Positions 12,401 to 24,625 of a DNA stretch of 64,000 nucleotides are shown in pieces. The stretch is taken from contig WJXW01000003.1 in NCBI GenBank assembly GCA_015832175.1, positions 1,612,001 through 1,676,000 on the forward strand. The letters run 5' to 3'. The notes beneath the pieces were generated by a model, which was not told where the DNA came from, searched no databases, and worked only from the letters and a program-made list of their open reading frames with translations. Each line of letters opens with the position of its first letter. Positions within the stretch are counted from its first letter, which is position 1. The translations under genes were made by a program, and so were the position numbers. The stretch comes from Paraphaeosphaeria minitans. Taxonomy: Eukaryota > Ascomycota > Dothideomycetes > Pleosporales > Didymosphaeriaceae.

Positions 12401-14655
12401 TTTATAGCGCTTATTAATAACGTACTCTGTAAACATCTAGACATATTCGTTATTATATATATAGACGATATCCTTGTCTTTTCTAAAAACAAATTAGACC
12501 ACACTAAGCATGTATAGATAGTACTAGAAGCACTAGACAAAACATGCTTTTGTATTAAACTTAAGAAATATAAGTTTAACGTTAAATAACTTAAATTCCT
12601 AGGACACATTATTACTATAGAAGGAATTAAGATAGCACTAAGTAAAGTTAAATGCATTAAGAACTAGCTAATACTAAAGATAGCTAAGAATATCTAAGAA
12701 TTCTTAGGATTCTATAGATTTAACTAACAATTTATCTAAGATTACGTAAAGGTTATAATACCTTTAATAAATCTTATAAAGAAGGATGTACCCTTTAAAT
12801 AAATAGATAAGTGTAGAATATTATTCTAACTCCTTAAGACAGTATATATTATAGAACCTATCCTTGTTTATTTTAGAAGCGATAAACTACTACGCTTTAA
12901 AATAGACGCTAGCGATCTTACGCTAGGCGCCTACACTAAATAAGAACGTAATAGTAAATAGCACCTAATTGCCTATTACTTATGCAAATTTAATAACGCT
13001 AAAACATAATATAATATATATAATAAAGAACTCTACGCTATTATTAAAGCCTTAAAGCACTAGAGAATTTACGCGCTTAGTTACTTAACACTAGAAATCT
13101 ACATAGATTATAAGAACCTTCTAAGGTTCACAATAATAAAAGAACTTACGCCATAATAATAAAAATAGTTATAAACTACTAGGTAGTATAAGTTTAAAAT
13201 TATTTATATAGCTAGAAAAGAAAATGGCAGAGCAGACACTCTTAGCTAATAAAGTAATCTAGTAAGAGAAAAGGCAAAAACCTTCTCTGCAATCCTTCGC
13301 AAAGCTAAAGATAGATCTCTAGAACTAATAGCAGAACTAAATTAACTTTTAGTAATTAACTAAGAAGTTCTAGAACATCTACAGACTAAGATTATCTAAC
13401 AATACTATAATAACCCTATATACAGACACCTAGGCATCACAAAAACAATAAAACTTATTTAAAGGAATTACACCTTTAAAGGAATTAAGGAAGCTATAAT
13501 AGCTTACATTTATAAATGTGTAGAATACTAGAGAAATAAATATAGTATATATCTTAAATATAGAGAGATGTAAGTAATTAGAATACTAACAGCACTATAG
13601 AAAGACATTGCTATAGATTTTGTTATAGGAATTCTAAACTCTAAGGATCTAATAACAGGAATTAAATATAATAGTATACTAGTAATAGTCTGCTAACTAA
13701 CTAAGTATGTTAAGCGTATTCTATGCCTTAAGAGAATAATAGTAAAGGAACTCGCCTTTCTTATCCTAGACTAACTAATTAGACACTACAGAATCCTAAA
13801 AATAATTATTAGCGATAGAGACAAGCTCTTCACGTTAAATTATTAGACAACGCTTATAGCACTACTTAGAATAAAATAAAAACTATTAACAGCTTACTAT
13901 CTACAAACTAACAGATAAATAGAACGTATAAACTAAACTATAGAAACGTACCTACGCATTTACTGTAATAGTTAGAAGAATAACTAGGTTTTATTACTAC
14001 TTATAGCACAGTTAGCCTATAATAATAAAGTATTAGCAGTATTAGGACATACACTATTCTATGCAAACTATAGAAGACACCTATATCTCTTTAACTAACA
14101 ATTTCCTATAACAATTAAAGCAAAAGAAGCCATAGATATAGTAGAAAATATAAAAAAAATACACTAATAACTCTAAGAAAATCTTAAGAAAGCTTAGCAG
14201 CAATTAATTTTATACTAAAATTAAAAATAAAAAATGGCACCTTAGCTAAAGAAGGGGGATAAAGTATATCTGCTTACAAAGAACCTTTAAACTTAGAAGA
14301 AAAAACACAAGAAACTAGATTATATTAAGGTTAGACTATTTTATATTTCTAAGCAAATATTACTAGTAAACTATAAGTTAGAACTACCACTAGATGCAAA
14401 AATACACCTAGTATTTCACGTATCACTACTAGAACTAGTAGACCCTAATACACTAGTTAAAACCACCTTCTACCACTAGACTAAGGAAGAAAATGAATTT
14501 AAGATTAAAAGAATTCTAGAATATAATTAGTATAATAATATGTACCTTATTAAGTGGAAAGGTTACCCACATAGCAAAAACACCTAGGAACTAAAAAACA
14601 ATCTAGGAAACTGTTAGCAAAAGATTAAGGAATTCTATTAGAAATACGAATATAC
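9462..14655 (+). pseudogene. Element C gag-pol remnant with chromodomain
   Basis: A likely start lies at 9462, where ATA probably replaces ATG. Gag is followed by a CCHC knuckle at 10329-10370 that keeps the first Cys and the His but has Tyr at the second and last Cys. A protease motif at 11405-11446 reads ALINLGVGRNF, where ALIDSGA is usual. RT holds YIDDIL at 12458-12475 with both aspartates intact. RNase H has IDASD at 12902-12916. The integrase core begins near 13613 (IDF). A chromodomain at about 14488-14625 contains YLIKWKGYPHSKNT. Between knuckle and protease, near 11010-11070, there is an extra Cys/His-rich stretch. Many TAA/TAG stops break the frame. Confidence 0.92.
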
Positions 14656-15135
14656 TTAGGAGGATTATAGTACTAACGCTATAGTATCTACTATATTAAG
14701 CGTTAACTATATTACTACAGAGTAACTAACAGTTACTACAGTAGTAGGATAATTAATAGTATCTATATTTATATCCTTACTATCCGCAGTTATTTCTATA
14801 GCTAGGCATAACATCTTCTTATAAGCACACTTTTTAGCCTAAGCTAGTATCTTCTTATTTTATAATAACTACACTATTAAGAGAGACAACGCCTTTTTAT
14901 TCTTCTTAACCTTTTTCTTATACTCTTCGCGAGTCTTATCTAGTAATAACTAGCTTATGTTTACATAAGAATAACCTAAGCAAACACATTTAGAACACTT
15001 TAAACCTAAACTTAGCATAATGTAGTAAATAGAACCTTTAAAACTATAGTTAATATAAAAGTTCTCTATAATAATATTAGCTTCTTAGATCTCGCGATAT
15101 AATTAATATTTTTAAATAGTAGAGTTACTAGGCAT
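14656..15135 (-). pseudogene. Element C antisense accessory ORF (about 160 codons)
   Basis: On the strand opposite to gag-pol, a frame starts with ATG at 15135 (MPSNSTI) and runs 480 bases to a TAA at 14656-14658. Internal stops are only TAA/TAG and sit at positions that read as sense codons in at least one of A and B, or fit Gln/Trp. It contains KCSKCVCLGYSYVNI; with the B copy (CSKCVRLGCPYVNI) this suggests an ancestral CX2CX6C motif. A Lys/Glu-rich helical stretch and a Thr/Val-rich tail follow. The 3' end meets the end of pol tail to tail. It could bind metal or nucleic acid, but no function is established from the sequence. Confidence 0.72.
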
Positions 15136-15229
15136 AATGCTAATAGACGTACTTATAGTAAGTAAGGTTAGCAGAATAGCTTACGTAATAATAGCTAAGA
15201 TCTAAACATATAATTTAGGACAAATTTGT

Positions 15230-15245
15230 AAAAGAGAGGAGATAA
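15230..15245 (+). other. Element C polypurine tract
   Basis: A purine-rich run (aaaagagaggagataa) ends directly at the 3' LTR start TGTTA. The mirror-image pyrimidine tract is found in B at 18409-18423. This is the usual primer for plus-strand DNA synthesis in LTR retrotransposons. Confidence 0.8.
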
Positions 15246-15714
15246 TGTTAGGATCTAAAATCTACATAATAGCAGGAAGCTAGTTTTATACCTAGTGGGC
15301 GCGTAGTAAGGATTAAGCAGGGATTTAAGGCCAGCTACGCCTTAAATAAAGGAGTTATATAACTACTCTCCACAGAGCGCTTAATTACTCTGTGCTAGAG
15401 CATAATATATATAACTACTCTCCATAGAGCGCTTAATTACTCTGTACTAGAGTATAACACACATAACCGCTCTCCACAGAGCGCTCCCTATAGAGCGGAC
15501 TTTGCTTAGTATATAGGAATATAAGGATAGACTCTCTATACTTGTATTTAATCTGTTTATTAATCTATTATTTAGATTCTAGTAGACTAAATTATTAACT
15601 TATTATACTTTGTAAGATACTATTATATTAATAAGACCTTCTACCTTTCGTAAGTACTCCTGCCCAAGAACCAACCTTAACCCTTTAGGACTAGCTACCC
15701 TCTTGGATTTAACA
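15246..15714 (+). repeat. Element C 3' LTR (469 bp)
   Basis: The right LTR is identical in length to the left and contains the same two and a half copies of the 52-bp unit near 15360-15485. It ends in AACA and is followed by the duplicated target gtata. Confidence 0.96.
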
Positions 15715-15719
15715 GTATA

Positions 15720-16990
15720 CTATAGAGAGGAGTTACCTTATTCTAGTTAATTTATATAGCGTAGTCTAGAACTTCCCTAGCTAGTCTAAGCCTCTGTCTA
15801 TAATTAGTAAGGTAGGGAAGCTATAGAACTACTACTATATATTATAGACGTAAGCTATATAGTGCTCTACTATTATAAAAGTTATAGCTTCTAGTTATAT
15901 ATAGTTTAATATCCTATTAATAATTATAAGCAGGTATTATGGTGCTGCTATAGAGGCCTAGAGGAGGTCTACTATAAAGTCTATTAAAAGTTGCGCCTAG
16001 TACTAGTCTATAATTAGAAGTGGCTGTAGGAGACCTTACTACTTCTATTAGTTTATATATACTTCTACGCAGTAGTAATTATGCATAAATTAGGTAATAT
16101 TATTAAATATATTATTTTAGTAGTAGTCCTAGTAGATAATTTTAAACATAGAGTTCTTCCTAAGGTGGCCTATAACTAGAGACTTATATACACGCTATAT
16201 AATAGTAGTAGTAAAAGGTTCCTAAGCTAGAACCTAAAGGACTCCTTACTATAGGAGGAACTTATATATACTAATTATATAGTCTCTAATTTATTATAAG
16301 GTAGTAGCTACTATAAAAAATATATAGTTACTATAGCGCACTACTTTAAGCCTAATATAGTAGAAAGAGAACTTTGCTATAGCTATATTCTAGAGTGCCT
16401 ATACATACGTATTAGTAAAGATCTAGACCTTTACTAGCGCTGTTAAGAATTACGTCTACACTAGGGTAGCTTAAATAGTTCTAGGCACTATTAGCGGAGC
16501 GTTTATTTTTATCTACTAGGCTATATTTTACTTATACTAGCTCAGTGCGTCTAGTCTAGCCACCTAGAATCTAGGCTAGTAGCAGAGGTAAAAGTAAAAG
16601 GTAGAAAGTAACTCTAACTATTAGTGCTAGTGTTTACTTAATTCTTAGATCTTTATAAAGTATTTAAGGTTCTTATAGTCTATTAGAATCTTAAAGGGGC
16701 GCGCTACTCCTATTAGTTCTAGTCTCTATGCCTATAGGGCCTATATAATTATTACTTATAATGAAAGACGAACGTAGTAAGGAGAGAAGAATAAGCTTCT
16801 TACAGTAGAACTTTGTACACTAGAGAAAACTTAGGGCTTAATTAGGACGGAAATATAGTGTTGTAATTAGGCTAGAAGCCTACTTTTATAAGCGCTAATT
16901 AGCTCCTAAAACCTAACGTAATAACGTTTTGCTAATTCTAAAGTAGATATACCTAATTACACTACTACGCAGCCCCCTTTCTTTTGCACG
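15720..16990 (-). pseudogene. Element K: gypsy RNase H and integrase, right of insertion C
   Basis: On the minus strand RNase H is recognisable near 16640-16760, with PFKILIDYKNLKYF where TDHKNLEYF is usual. Integrase follows: GLLQPL near 16030 and the core motif IDFIVDLL at 15961-15984, leading to the point where C was inserted. The second half of the integrase is at 8290-8975. Upstream of about 16900 no RT could be traced, so the 5' part of K is missing or too decayed. No LTR belonging to K was seen. Confidence 0.82.
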
Positions 16991-17991
16991 TATAGGTAGG
17001 CTTAACTATTACTACCTAGTACTAAGAAAACTCTGCCACCCTTCCTTTCCTACCACTTTTAATAAAATATACTTCTACCTTAATAATACTACCTTTTTTA
17101 CTAGCACCTATAGCTTACACCCTATTTTTATTATTATTATCTTCTTTATTTATTAATAGTAACATAGATAATGCCTCTACAATACCTACAAATACTATTA
17201 TAATAGTTTAATATAGTAATACCCCCCCTAGCACTAAGGCACCTATTATATACAATATAGAATTGCTTATAAGTGAAGACCTAGCTGCTATGTTTACAAG
17301 AATAAGGTTAATGTCTATAAATTGCGTCGCCTTATAGTGCTAATACTATACAGACATCTCTAAGTATCCCTTCTACCTATCTTTACCTCGCCTAATATAT
17401 CTAAACCGCCTTTACACATACTATTAAATCTCCCACTTTAGCACGTAATTACAGTACCTATACAAATAAATACTAAGATAGTAGGAGATAGTACTTTACT
17501 CCCTCTAGTGTTAAAGTCCTAGTAGCTTACATTTATTAAATACTATTTAATTATTATTACATAGTATTAATAGTTTCTATAGTATGCAGATAATCTAGAT
17601 TAGGAGGAAGTTCTTGCCTATAAGGTTTATAAGCTTTGGGAATAGGCAGAATAGCGTCTTTATAAGGCAGATTAGTATAACATTCTTAAGGGTAATATTA
17701 TCCTACCTATCCTTTAGGACTATATAGACAATAGCACATAAAGAGCTATATAATATTTACTCTTATTTGTGCTAAATATACGCTATAAACACTCTACGCT
17801 TCTGAACTATTAGCTAGCTCTTTGCCTATAAAGATTAACTAATACTAAGACTAATATCTAGTAAAATTTTCTTATATCCTACTACTCTGCGCATAGTTTT
17901 TCGTACCTACTACTTCTTAAATGCTTTAGTAACCTCTTTTTGCCTACTACCCTTTAGCTAGTCTATAACTAATAGCTAACTAATATACAGC
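16990..17991. other. Unassigned decayed sequence left of element B
   Basis: This 1-kb stretch lies between the K remnant and the B insertion. Both strands contain one frame with about 19 stops in 235 codons, so neither can be preferred. The minus frame includes a passage near 17570-17690 that reads like protein (rich in Pro, Tyr and Asp), but I do not recognise it. It may be the 5' flank of the Helitron or another decayed element. T-rich runs occur near 17085-17160. Confidence 0.4.
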
Positions 17992-18408
17992 TGTTAAATC
18001 CAAGAGGGTAGCTAGTCCTAAAGGGTTAAGGTTAGTTCTCGGGCAGGAGTACTTATAGAAGGTGGAAGGTCTTATTAATATAATAATATCTTGCAAAGTG
18101 TAACAAGTTAATAATTTAGTCTACTAGAATCCAAACAATAGATTAATAAACAGATTAAATATAAGTATAGAAAGTCTATTCTTGTGTTTCTATATACTAA
18201 GCAAAGTCCGCTCTATAGGGAGTGCTCTATAAAGAGCGGTCACGTGTGTTATACTCTAGTACAGAGTAATTAAGCGCTCTATAGGGAGTAGTTATATAAC
18301 TCTTTTATTTAAGGCGTAGCTAGCCTTAAATCCCTACTTAATCCTTACTACGCGCCTACTAGGTATAAAACTAGCTTCTCGCTATTATATAGATTTTAGA
18401 TCCTAATA
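17992..18408 (-). repeat. Element B 3' LTR (417 bp)
   Basis: It is exactly 52 bp shorter than the C LTRs, because one tandem unit is absent. Inverted ends are TGTTAAAT and GATCCTAATA, where the last bases were probably AACA. Confidence 0.95.
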
Positions 18409-18423
18409 TTATCCCCTCTTTTT
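18409..18423 (-). other. Element B polypurine tract
   Basis: The plus strand shows the pyrimidine run ttatcccctcttttt directly next to the 3' LTR. On the element's strand this is a purine tract matching the one in C. Confidence 0.75.
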
Positions 18424-18517
18424 ATAGATTTGTTCTAAATTATATATTTAGATCTTAGCTATTATTACGTAAGCTGTTCTGCTAACCCTACTTACTATAA
18501 GTATATCTATTAGCATT

Positions 18518-18997
18518 ATGCCTAGTAACTCTACTATTTAAAAACATTAATTATATTATAAGATCTAAGAAGCTAACATTATTGTAGAGAACCTTTATAT
18601 TAACTATAGTTTTAAAGGTTCTATTTACTACGTTATACTAGATTTAGGTTTAAAGTGTTCTAAATGTGTTCGCTTAGGTTGTCCTTATGTAAATATAAGT
18701 TAGTTATTGCTAGATAAGACTTGCGAGGAGTATAAGAAGAAGATTAAAAAGAATAAAAAGGCGTTATTTCTCCTAATAGTGCGGTTGTTATAAAATAAGA
18801 AGATACTAGCTTAGGCTAAAGAGCGTGCTTATAAGAAGATGTTATACTTAGCTACAGAAATAACTGCAGATAGTAAAAATATAAATATAAATACTATTAA
18901 TTGTCCTACTACTACAGCGACTGTTAGTTACTCTATAATAATGTAGTTAACGCTTAACATAGTAGATACTATAGCGTTAGTACTATAATCCTCCTAG
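18518..18997 (+). pseudogene. Element B antisense accessory ORF (about 160 codons)
   Basis: The frame starts at ATG 18518 (MPSNSTI) and ends at TAG 18995-18997, giving 160 codons with the stop. It runs opposite to the element's gag-pol. The motif CSKCVRLGCPYVNIS lies near codons 50-66, followed by a Lys-rich segment (EEYKKKIKKNKKAL) and a Thr-rich tail. Its internal stops are TAA and TAG and match sense codons in A or C. Start, length and cysteine spacing agree with the C copy. That suggests the frame was once under coding constraint and is not an accident. Function unknown; a Zn-binding or DNA-binding role is only a guess. Confidence 0.75.
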
Positions 18998-19029
18998 GTA
19001 TATTTATAGTTCTAATAGAATTCCTTAAT

Positions 19030-22000
19030 CTTTTGCTAATAGTTTCCTAGATTATTTTTTAGTTTCTAGGTGTTTTCGCTATGTTAGTAACCTTTCTACT
19101 TAATAAAGTACGTATTATTATGCTAATTGTATTCTAGAATTCTTTTAACCTTAAATTTATTTTCTTCCTTAGTCTAGTGGTAGAAGGTGGTTTTAACTAG
19201 TGTATTAGGATCTACTAGTTCTAGTAGTGATATGTAGAATACTAGGTGTATCTTTGCATCTAGCGGTAGTTCTAACTTATAGTTTACTAGTAATATTTGC
19301 TTAGAAATATAAAATAGTCTAACCTTAATATAGTCTAGTTTCTTGTGTTTTTTCTTCTAAATTTAAAGGTTCTTTATAAGTAGATATGTTTTACCCCCTT
19401 CTTTAGCTAAGGTGCTATTTTTCGTTTTTAATTTTAGTATAAAATTAATTGCTGCTAAGCTTTTTTAAGATTTTCTTAGAGTTATTAGTATATTTTCTTT
19501 ATATTTTCTACTATATCTATAGCTTCTTTTGCTTTAATTATCGTAGAAAATTGTTAGTTAAAGAGATATAGGTGTCTTCTATAGTTTACATAGAATAGTG
19601 TATATTCTAATACTGCTAATACTTTGTTATTATAGGCTAACTGTGCTTTAAGTAGTAATAAAACCTAGTTATTCTTCTAACTGTTACAGTAGATGCGTAG
19701 GTACGTTTCTATAGTTTAGTTTGTATGTTCTATTTGTCCGTTAGTTTATAGATAGTAAGCTGTTAATAGTTTTTGTTTTGTTTTAAGTAGTGCTATAAGC
19801 GTTATCTAATAATTTAATATAAAGAGCTTGTCTCTATTGCTAATAATTATTTTTAGAATTCTGTAGTGTCTAATTAGTTAGTTTAAGATAAAAAAAGTAA
19901 GTTCCTTTGCTGTTATTCTTTTAAGGCATAAAATAAGCTTAATATACTTAGTTAGTTAGCAGACTATTACTAGTATACTATTGTATTTAATTCCTGTTAT
20001 TAGATCCTTAGAGTTTAGAATTCCTGTGATAAAATCTATAGTAATATCTTCCTATAGTGCTATTAGTATTCTAATTGCTTACATCTCTCTATATTTAAGA
20101 TATATACTATATTTATTTCTCTAGCATTCTGCATATTTATAGATGTAAGTTATTATAGCTTCCTTAATTCCTTTAAAGGTATAATTCCTTTAGATAAGTT
20201 TTATTATTTTTGTAATACCTAGGTGTCTGTACATAGGGTTATCGTAGTATTGTTAAATAATCTTAGTCTGTAGATATTCTAGAACTTCTTAGTTAATTAC
20301 TAAAAGTTAATTTAGTTCTACTATTAGTTCTAGAGATCTATCTTTAGCTTTATAAAGGATTATAGAGAAGGTTTTTACTTTCTCTCCTACTAGATAACTT
20401 TGTTAGCTAAGAGCGTCTGCTCTGCTATTTTCTTTCCTAGCTATATAGATAATTTTAAACTTATACTACCCTATAGTTTATAACTATCTTTATTATTATA
20501 GCGTAAGTTCTTTTGTTGTTATAAACCTTAGAAGGTTCTTATAATCTGTGTAGATTTCTAGTATTAAGTAACTAAGCGCGTAAATCCTCAAATGCTTTAA
20601 GGCTTTAATAATAGCGTAAAGTTCTTTATTATATACGTTGTATTGTGTTTTAGCGTTATTAAATTTATATAAGTAATAGGTAATTAGGTGCTATTTACTA
20701 TTACGTTTTTATTTAGCGTAGGCGCCTAGCGTAAGATCGCTAGTGTCTATTTTAAAACGTAGTAGTTCATCGCTTCTAAAATAAATAAGGATAAGTTCTA
20801 TAATACATACTATCTTAAGGAGTTAGAATAACATTTTGTACTTATCTATTTATTTAAAGGGTACGTCCTTCTTTATAAGATTTGTTAAAGGTATTATAAC
20901 CTTTATATAATTTTAGATAAATTGTTAATTAAATCTATTAAATCCTAAGAATTCTTAGATGTTCTTAGCTATCTTTAGTATTAGCTAGTTCTTAATATAT
21001 TTAACCTTACTTAGTGCTATCTCAATTCCTTCTATAGTAATAATGTGTTTTAGGAATTTAAGTTATTTAACGTTAAACTTACATTTCTTAAGTTTAATAC
21101 AAAGGTATACTTTATCTAGTGCTTCTAGTACTATCTATACGTGCTTAGTGTAGTCTAATTTGTTTTTAAAAAAGACAAGGATATTGTCTATATACGCGAT
21201 AACAAATATGTCCAGATATTCTTAGAGTACGTTATTAATAAGTGCTATAAAAGCTACTAGTGCGTTTATAAGTCTAAAAGGTATAACCTTATATTTAAAT
21301 AGTCTATAGCGTAATTAAAACGCTGTTTTCTATTCTTCACCTTTTTTAATTTGTATAAGGTGGGAACTATCTTTTAGATCTATTATTGTAAATATCTTAG
21401 CTTAAGATAGTTAATCTTGTAATTCTGTAATATTTAGTAGTAGATATTAGTTTTTTATTATTATATTATTAAGTTATTAGTAGTTAACGTATAGTCTGTC
21501 TAATCTATCCTTTTTCTTAACAAACATAAAAGGGCTTGCCGCTAGTGACTTTAATAGTTATATATATCCTTTCTTAAGATTTGTCTTAATAAAATTATAT
21601 TCCTTAAGGAGTTCTTCTCCTGTCTTACTATATAGTAGTCTAAAAGGTGGCGTCTTCCCTTCTTCTAGGTCTATTATAAGATCCTAGAGTTAATATTTAG
21701 GTAGGTTTGCTTTTCCTTCTTTTTCTATAAACATGTGTGTCTATTTCCTGTACTCTTTTAGTAAGGTAAAAAGTATACTATTATCCTCCTTTTTACGCTG
21801 CTTAACCTAGTGGTTCCTACTAGTGTCTGCTAAAGTATATTTCTGTTTTTTAACTGTCTATCGCAGTATTATGTTATTAATAACTCCCTTATCTACTATT
21901 ATTTTTAGTTAATGCGTAGGCTTTACTTATAATATATAATTACAGCGTTTAAATAATATTTTCTTTATACCCTAGTTAATCTGTAGGTTGTATATCGTTA

Positions 22001-24180
22001 ACTAAGGTAATCTTAAGACTAACTTATGCTTAGATCCTAGTAAGATATCTAAGGTAAGTTCCTCTCTATATCTTTAGACTGTTATTATAGTAGTAACCTC
22101 CTAGTATATTTAAGGTGTCTTAGGTATTAGAGATCTATTTATAATATAGATAATATAAGGTACTTTTTTCTCTAATATTATAAGTCCTGCTTATCTTACT
22201 ATCTAATAAGATATAAAGTTCTTTCTTATTCCTAAGTCTATAAGAGCTTAAGCCTATATTCCTTTAAGCTATACTAATAGCTTAACTAATACTGTGCTTA
22301 CTATAGTATTTAATTTAATAAAGGTGTTTTCTTGTCTAAGTTTAGGCCTAAAAAAGACATCTATTTGTGTAGGTTATAGTTAAGTTCTAGTGCCTAGTAT
22401 ACGCTTCTAAGCATCCGCTTCTATTATTATTCTTAAGTATAGGGTTTATGTAGATTGTCTTCTTCCTTCTATAAGGATATTCTACTATTTCTCCTCCTGT
22501 AGTCTTCACTATTCCTGTGTACTAGTTAAATTAGTAGTTCTGTTGTTACTTCCTATATAAGACAGTTTACAAAGCTGTCTAAGTGTTTAGCTATGTAGTG
22601 GTATTTATAGTCTTAGTTTAGACACGTGTACTAGTACTGTTATATGCAGTCTCTATTAATAAGTATATTATAGTATTTATTACCTTTTAGCGTGAAGTAA
22701 GGAAAGTATTTTACTTACTATTTATTCTAGAGGTGTTTATTATAAGCTGTAATAGGGTAGTCTATCTATATTTATCTATAGCGCAGTTTCCTTTTAGGTT
22801 GTTTCTTATTCTTCTTTTTCTCTACCTTATATTATATATATATTAGTTCTTCGCAATGCGTCTATATACAGAATTAGTGTGTAGGATTTTAGTAGTCTAG
22901 GTAGTACTTTAGTACGTAGTCTAACTTCTTATTTTTATAGGGTTGCATTCCTTTTAGTGCCTAGTAGGGTTTTATATAGTCCTAAATATTTAGTTTATAC
23001 TTAGGTGACATAGGGTTATCTTCTTCCTACCTACTTTATAGGTAAGGAGTAGGAGATCTTAGTATCTCTTCTATGTTTTTTACGTTGTAATATACATTAG
23101 AGTTGTCTTCTAGATTTTTATATAATTATAAGTTAGGTAAATCTAATTACTTACTTTGTTCTAGTGTAACGTGTTAGTAACTAAATAGCGTTGTAATAAC
23201 CTCCTATTCCTTATTAGGTTCTTAGTCCTTAATAGTTAGTACATTTAACTTAGTTTAATAGACTTTGTTCTTTAATCTACAGTTCCTAGCTATATAGCCT
23301 AGTTTGCTACATATAAAGCATTTACAGGTCTTAGTTATTAGTTATTAACTTCTATTAGAGACATGTTTATTAAGCTATTTAAGGCCTATCTTTCCTCCTT
23401 TTCCTTTACTTAAGTAGTTAAACTAGACGTCTTCTATTAGTTTATATCTCTAGTAGTTCCTTAGCTGTTGCTTTTAGACGATTCTAATAGGGTTCTTATA
23501 AACTATTTTTACTAGTTGTCTAAAGCTTATCGCCCTAGGGTTTTAGTAAAGCTTTTATTGCAATAAAAACTATTCTTTATTAATTCTAATATTTTTTTAT
23601 ATAGTTCCTTAAGGTTAGTAATTCGCGCACTACTACGTAAGAGTTCCTTACATAGTTTCTATTTAAGTCCTTATTTATATATACCCTAGAGAGATTTATT
23701 ATCCTAGTTAAGCTGTATAGTATATCTACAAAACTTAGCTATGTACTTAGCTACTAATTATTTCTAAGTTATAGTCTAAATCTTTGCCTTTATAATAGAG
23801 TCCTTATTAGCGATCCTAAGGAGTTATTTAAAGCATTTTTTAAAGTTATTATAATCCTTAATAATATTAACTATATTAGCGTGCTTATTTGCGTAATTGT
23901 TATTATTATTATTATAGTCTATTCCTAGGTACTTTTTAAGGTAAAGATAGATCTATAATTCTGCATCTCTTTGCATATATATTACTATAAAGATAACCTT
24001 CTTCTTATCTTTAAGGGGTTTATCTAAGTTAAAGAAGTAGAGGTCTAACTAAAGAATCTAGATATTAGTTTAAGATTGTTTACTAAAGTAGAAATTAGGT
24101 TTATACACCTTACTACTATTCTTTATAGGAGTAATCTTAGCGGCACCTAAAGCTGTAGAAGAGGTAGGAGTTTATAAAGT
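19030..24180 (-). pseudogene. Element B gag-pol remnant with chromodomain
   Basis: The minus strand reads gag with a zinc knuckle at 23279-23320. All three Cys are kept there and the His is changed to Tyr. Protease follows, then RT with YIDNIL at 21177-21194 (second Asp to Asn), RNase H, integrase, and the chromodomain at about 19035-19175. The frame is broken by many TAA/TAG codons. Domain order and spacing equal those of C. Confidence 0.9.
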
Positions 24181-24203
24181 ACTTATATTAAGGGTGTTTA
24201 AGA

Positions 24204-24620
24204 TGTTAAATCTAAGAGGGTAGCTAGTCCTAAAGGGTTAAGGTTAGTTCTTAGGTAGGAGTACTTATAGAAGGTAGAAGGTCTTATTAATACAATAATA
24301 TCTTACAAAGTATAATAAGTTAACAATTTAGTCTGCTAGAATCTAAACAATAGATTAATAAACAGATTAAATACAAGTATAGAGAGTCTATCCTTGCGTT
24401 CCTATATACTAAGCAAAGTCCGCTCTGTAGGGAGCGCTCTATAGAGAGCGGTCACGTATGTTATGCTCTAGTACAGAGCAATTAAGCGCTCTGTAGGGAG
24501 CAGTCACGTGACTCCTTTATTTAAGGCGTAGCCGGCCTCAAATCCCTACTTAATCCTTGCTACGCGCCTACTAGGTACAAAACTAGCTTCCCGCCATTAT
24601 GTGGATTCCAGATCCTAACA
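24204..24620 (-). repeat. Element B 5' LTR (417 bp)
   Basis: It has the same length as the 3' copy and ends in GATCCTAACA, the undamaged terminus. It holds the palindromic segment gggagcgctctatagagagcg near 24430. Confidence 0.96.
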
Positions 24621-24625
24621 ATAGC

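Larger units (their letters stand above)
8976..15714 (+). mobile_element. Element C: complete chromodomain Ty3/gypsy LTR retrotransposon
   Basis: The element is 6,739 bp long with two 469-bp LTRs (8976-9444 and 15246-15714). It is flanked by a perfect 5-bp target duplication, gtata, at 8971-8975 and 15715-15719. The insertion lies in the integrase core of the older element K. Internal domains run in the order gag, protease, RT, RNase H, integrase, chromodomain on the plus strand, followed by a conserved frame on the opposite strand. The left LTR begins TATTA where the right begins TGTTA, a RIP-type change of the terminal TG. It is the only copy of its family in this window that keeps both RT aspartates, but stops elsewhere make it inactive. 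Confidence 0.97.
17992..24620 (-). mobile_element. Element B: complete chromodomain Ty3/gypsy LTR retrotransposon
   Basis: The element is 6,629 bp long with two 417-bp LTRs (17992-18408 and 24204-24620). The flanking target bases are acagc at 17987-17991 and atagc at 24621-24625, a duplication with one C to T change. It is oriented opposite to C and belongs to the same family. It contains decayed gag-pol with chromodomain and the antisense accessory frame. The 3' LTR is preceded, on the minus strand, by a polypurine tract (18409-18423). Confidence 0.96.

Noticed and set aside
12343..12657. Open frame of 104 codons on the minus strand
   Set aside because: It is antisense to the RT of element C (YIDDIL at 12458-12475); it has no homologous open frame in A or B.
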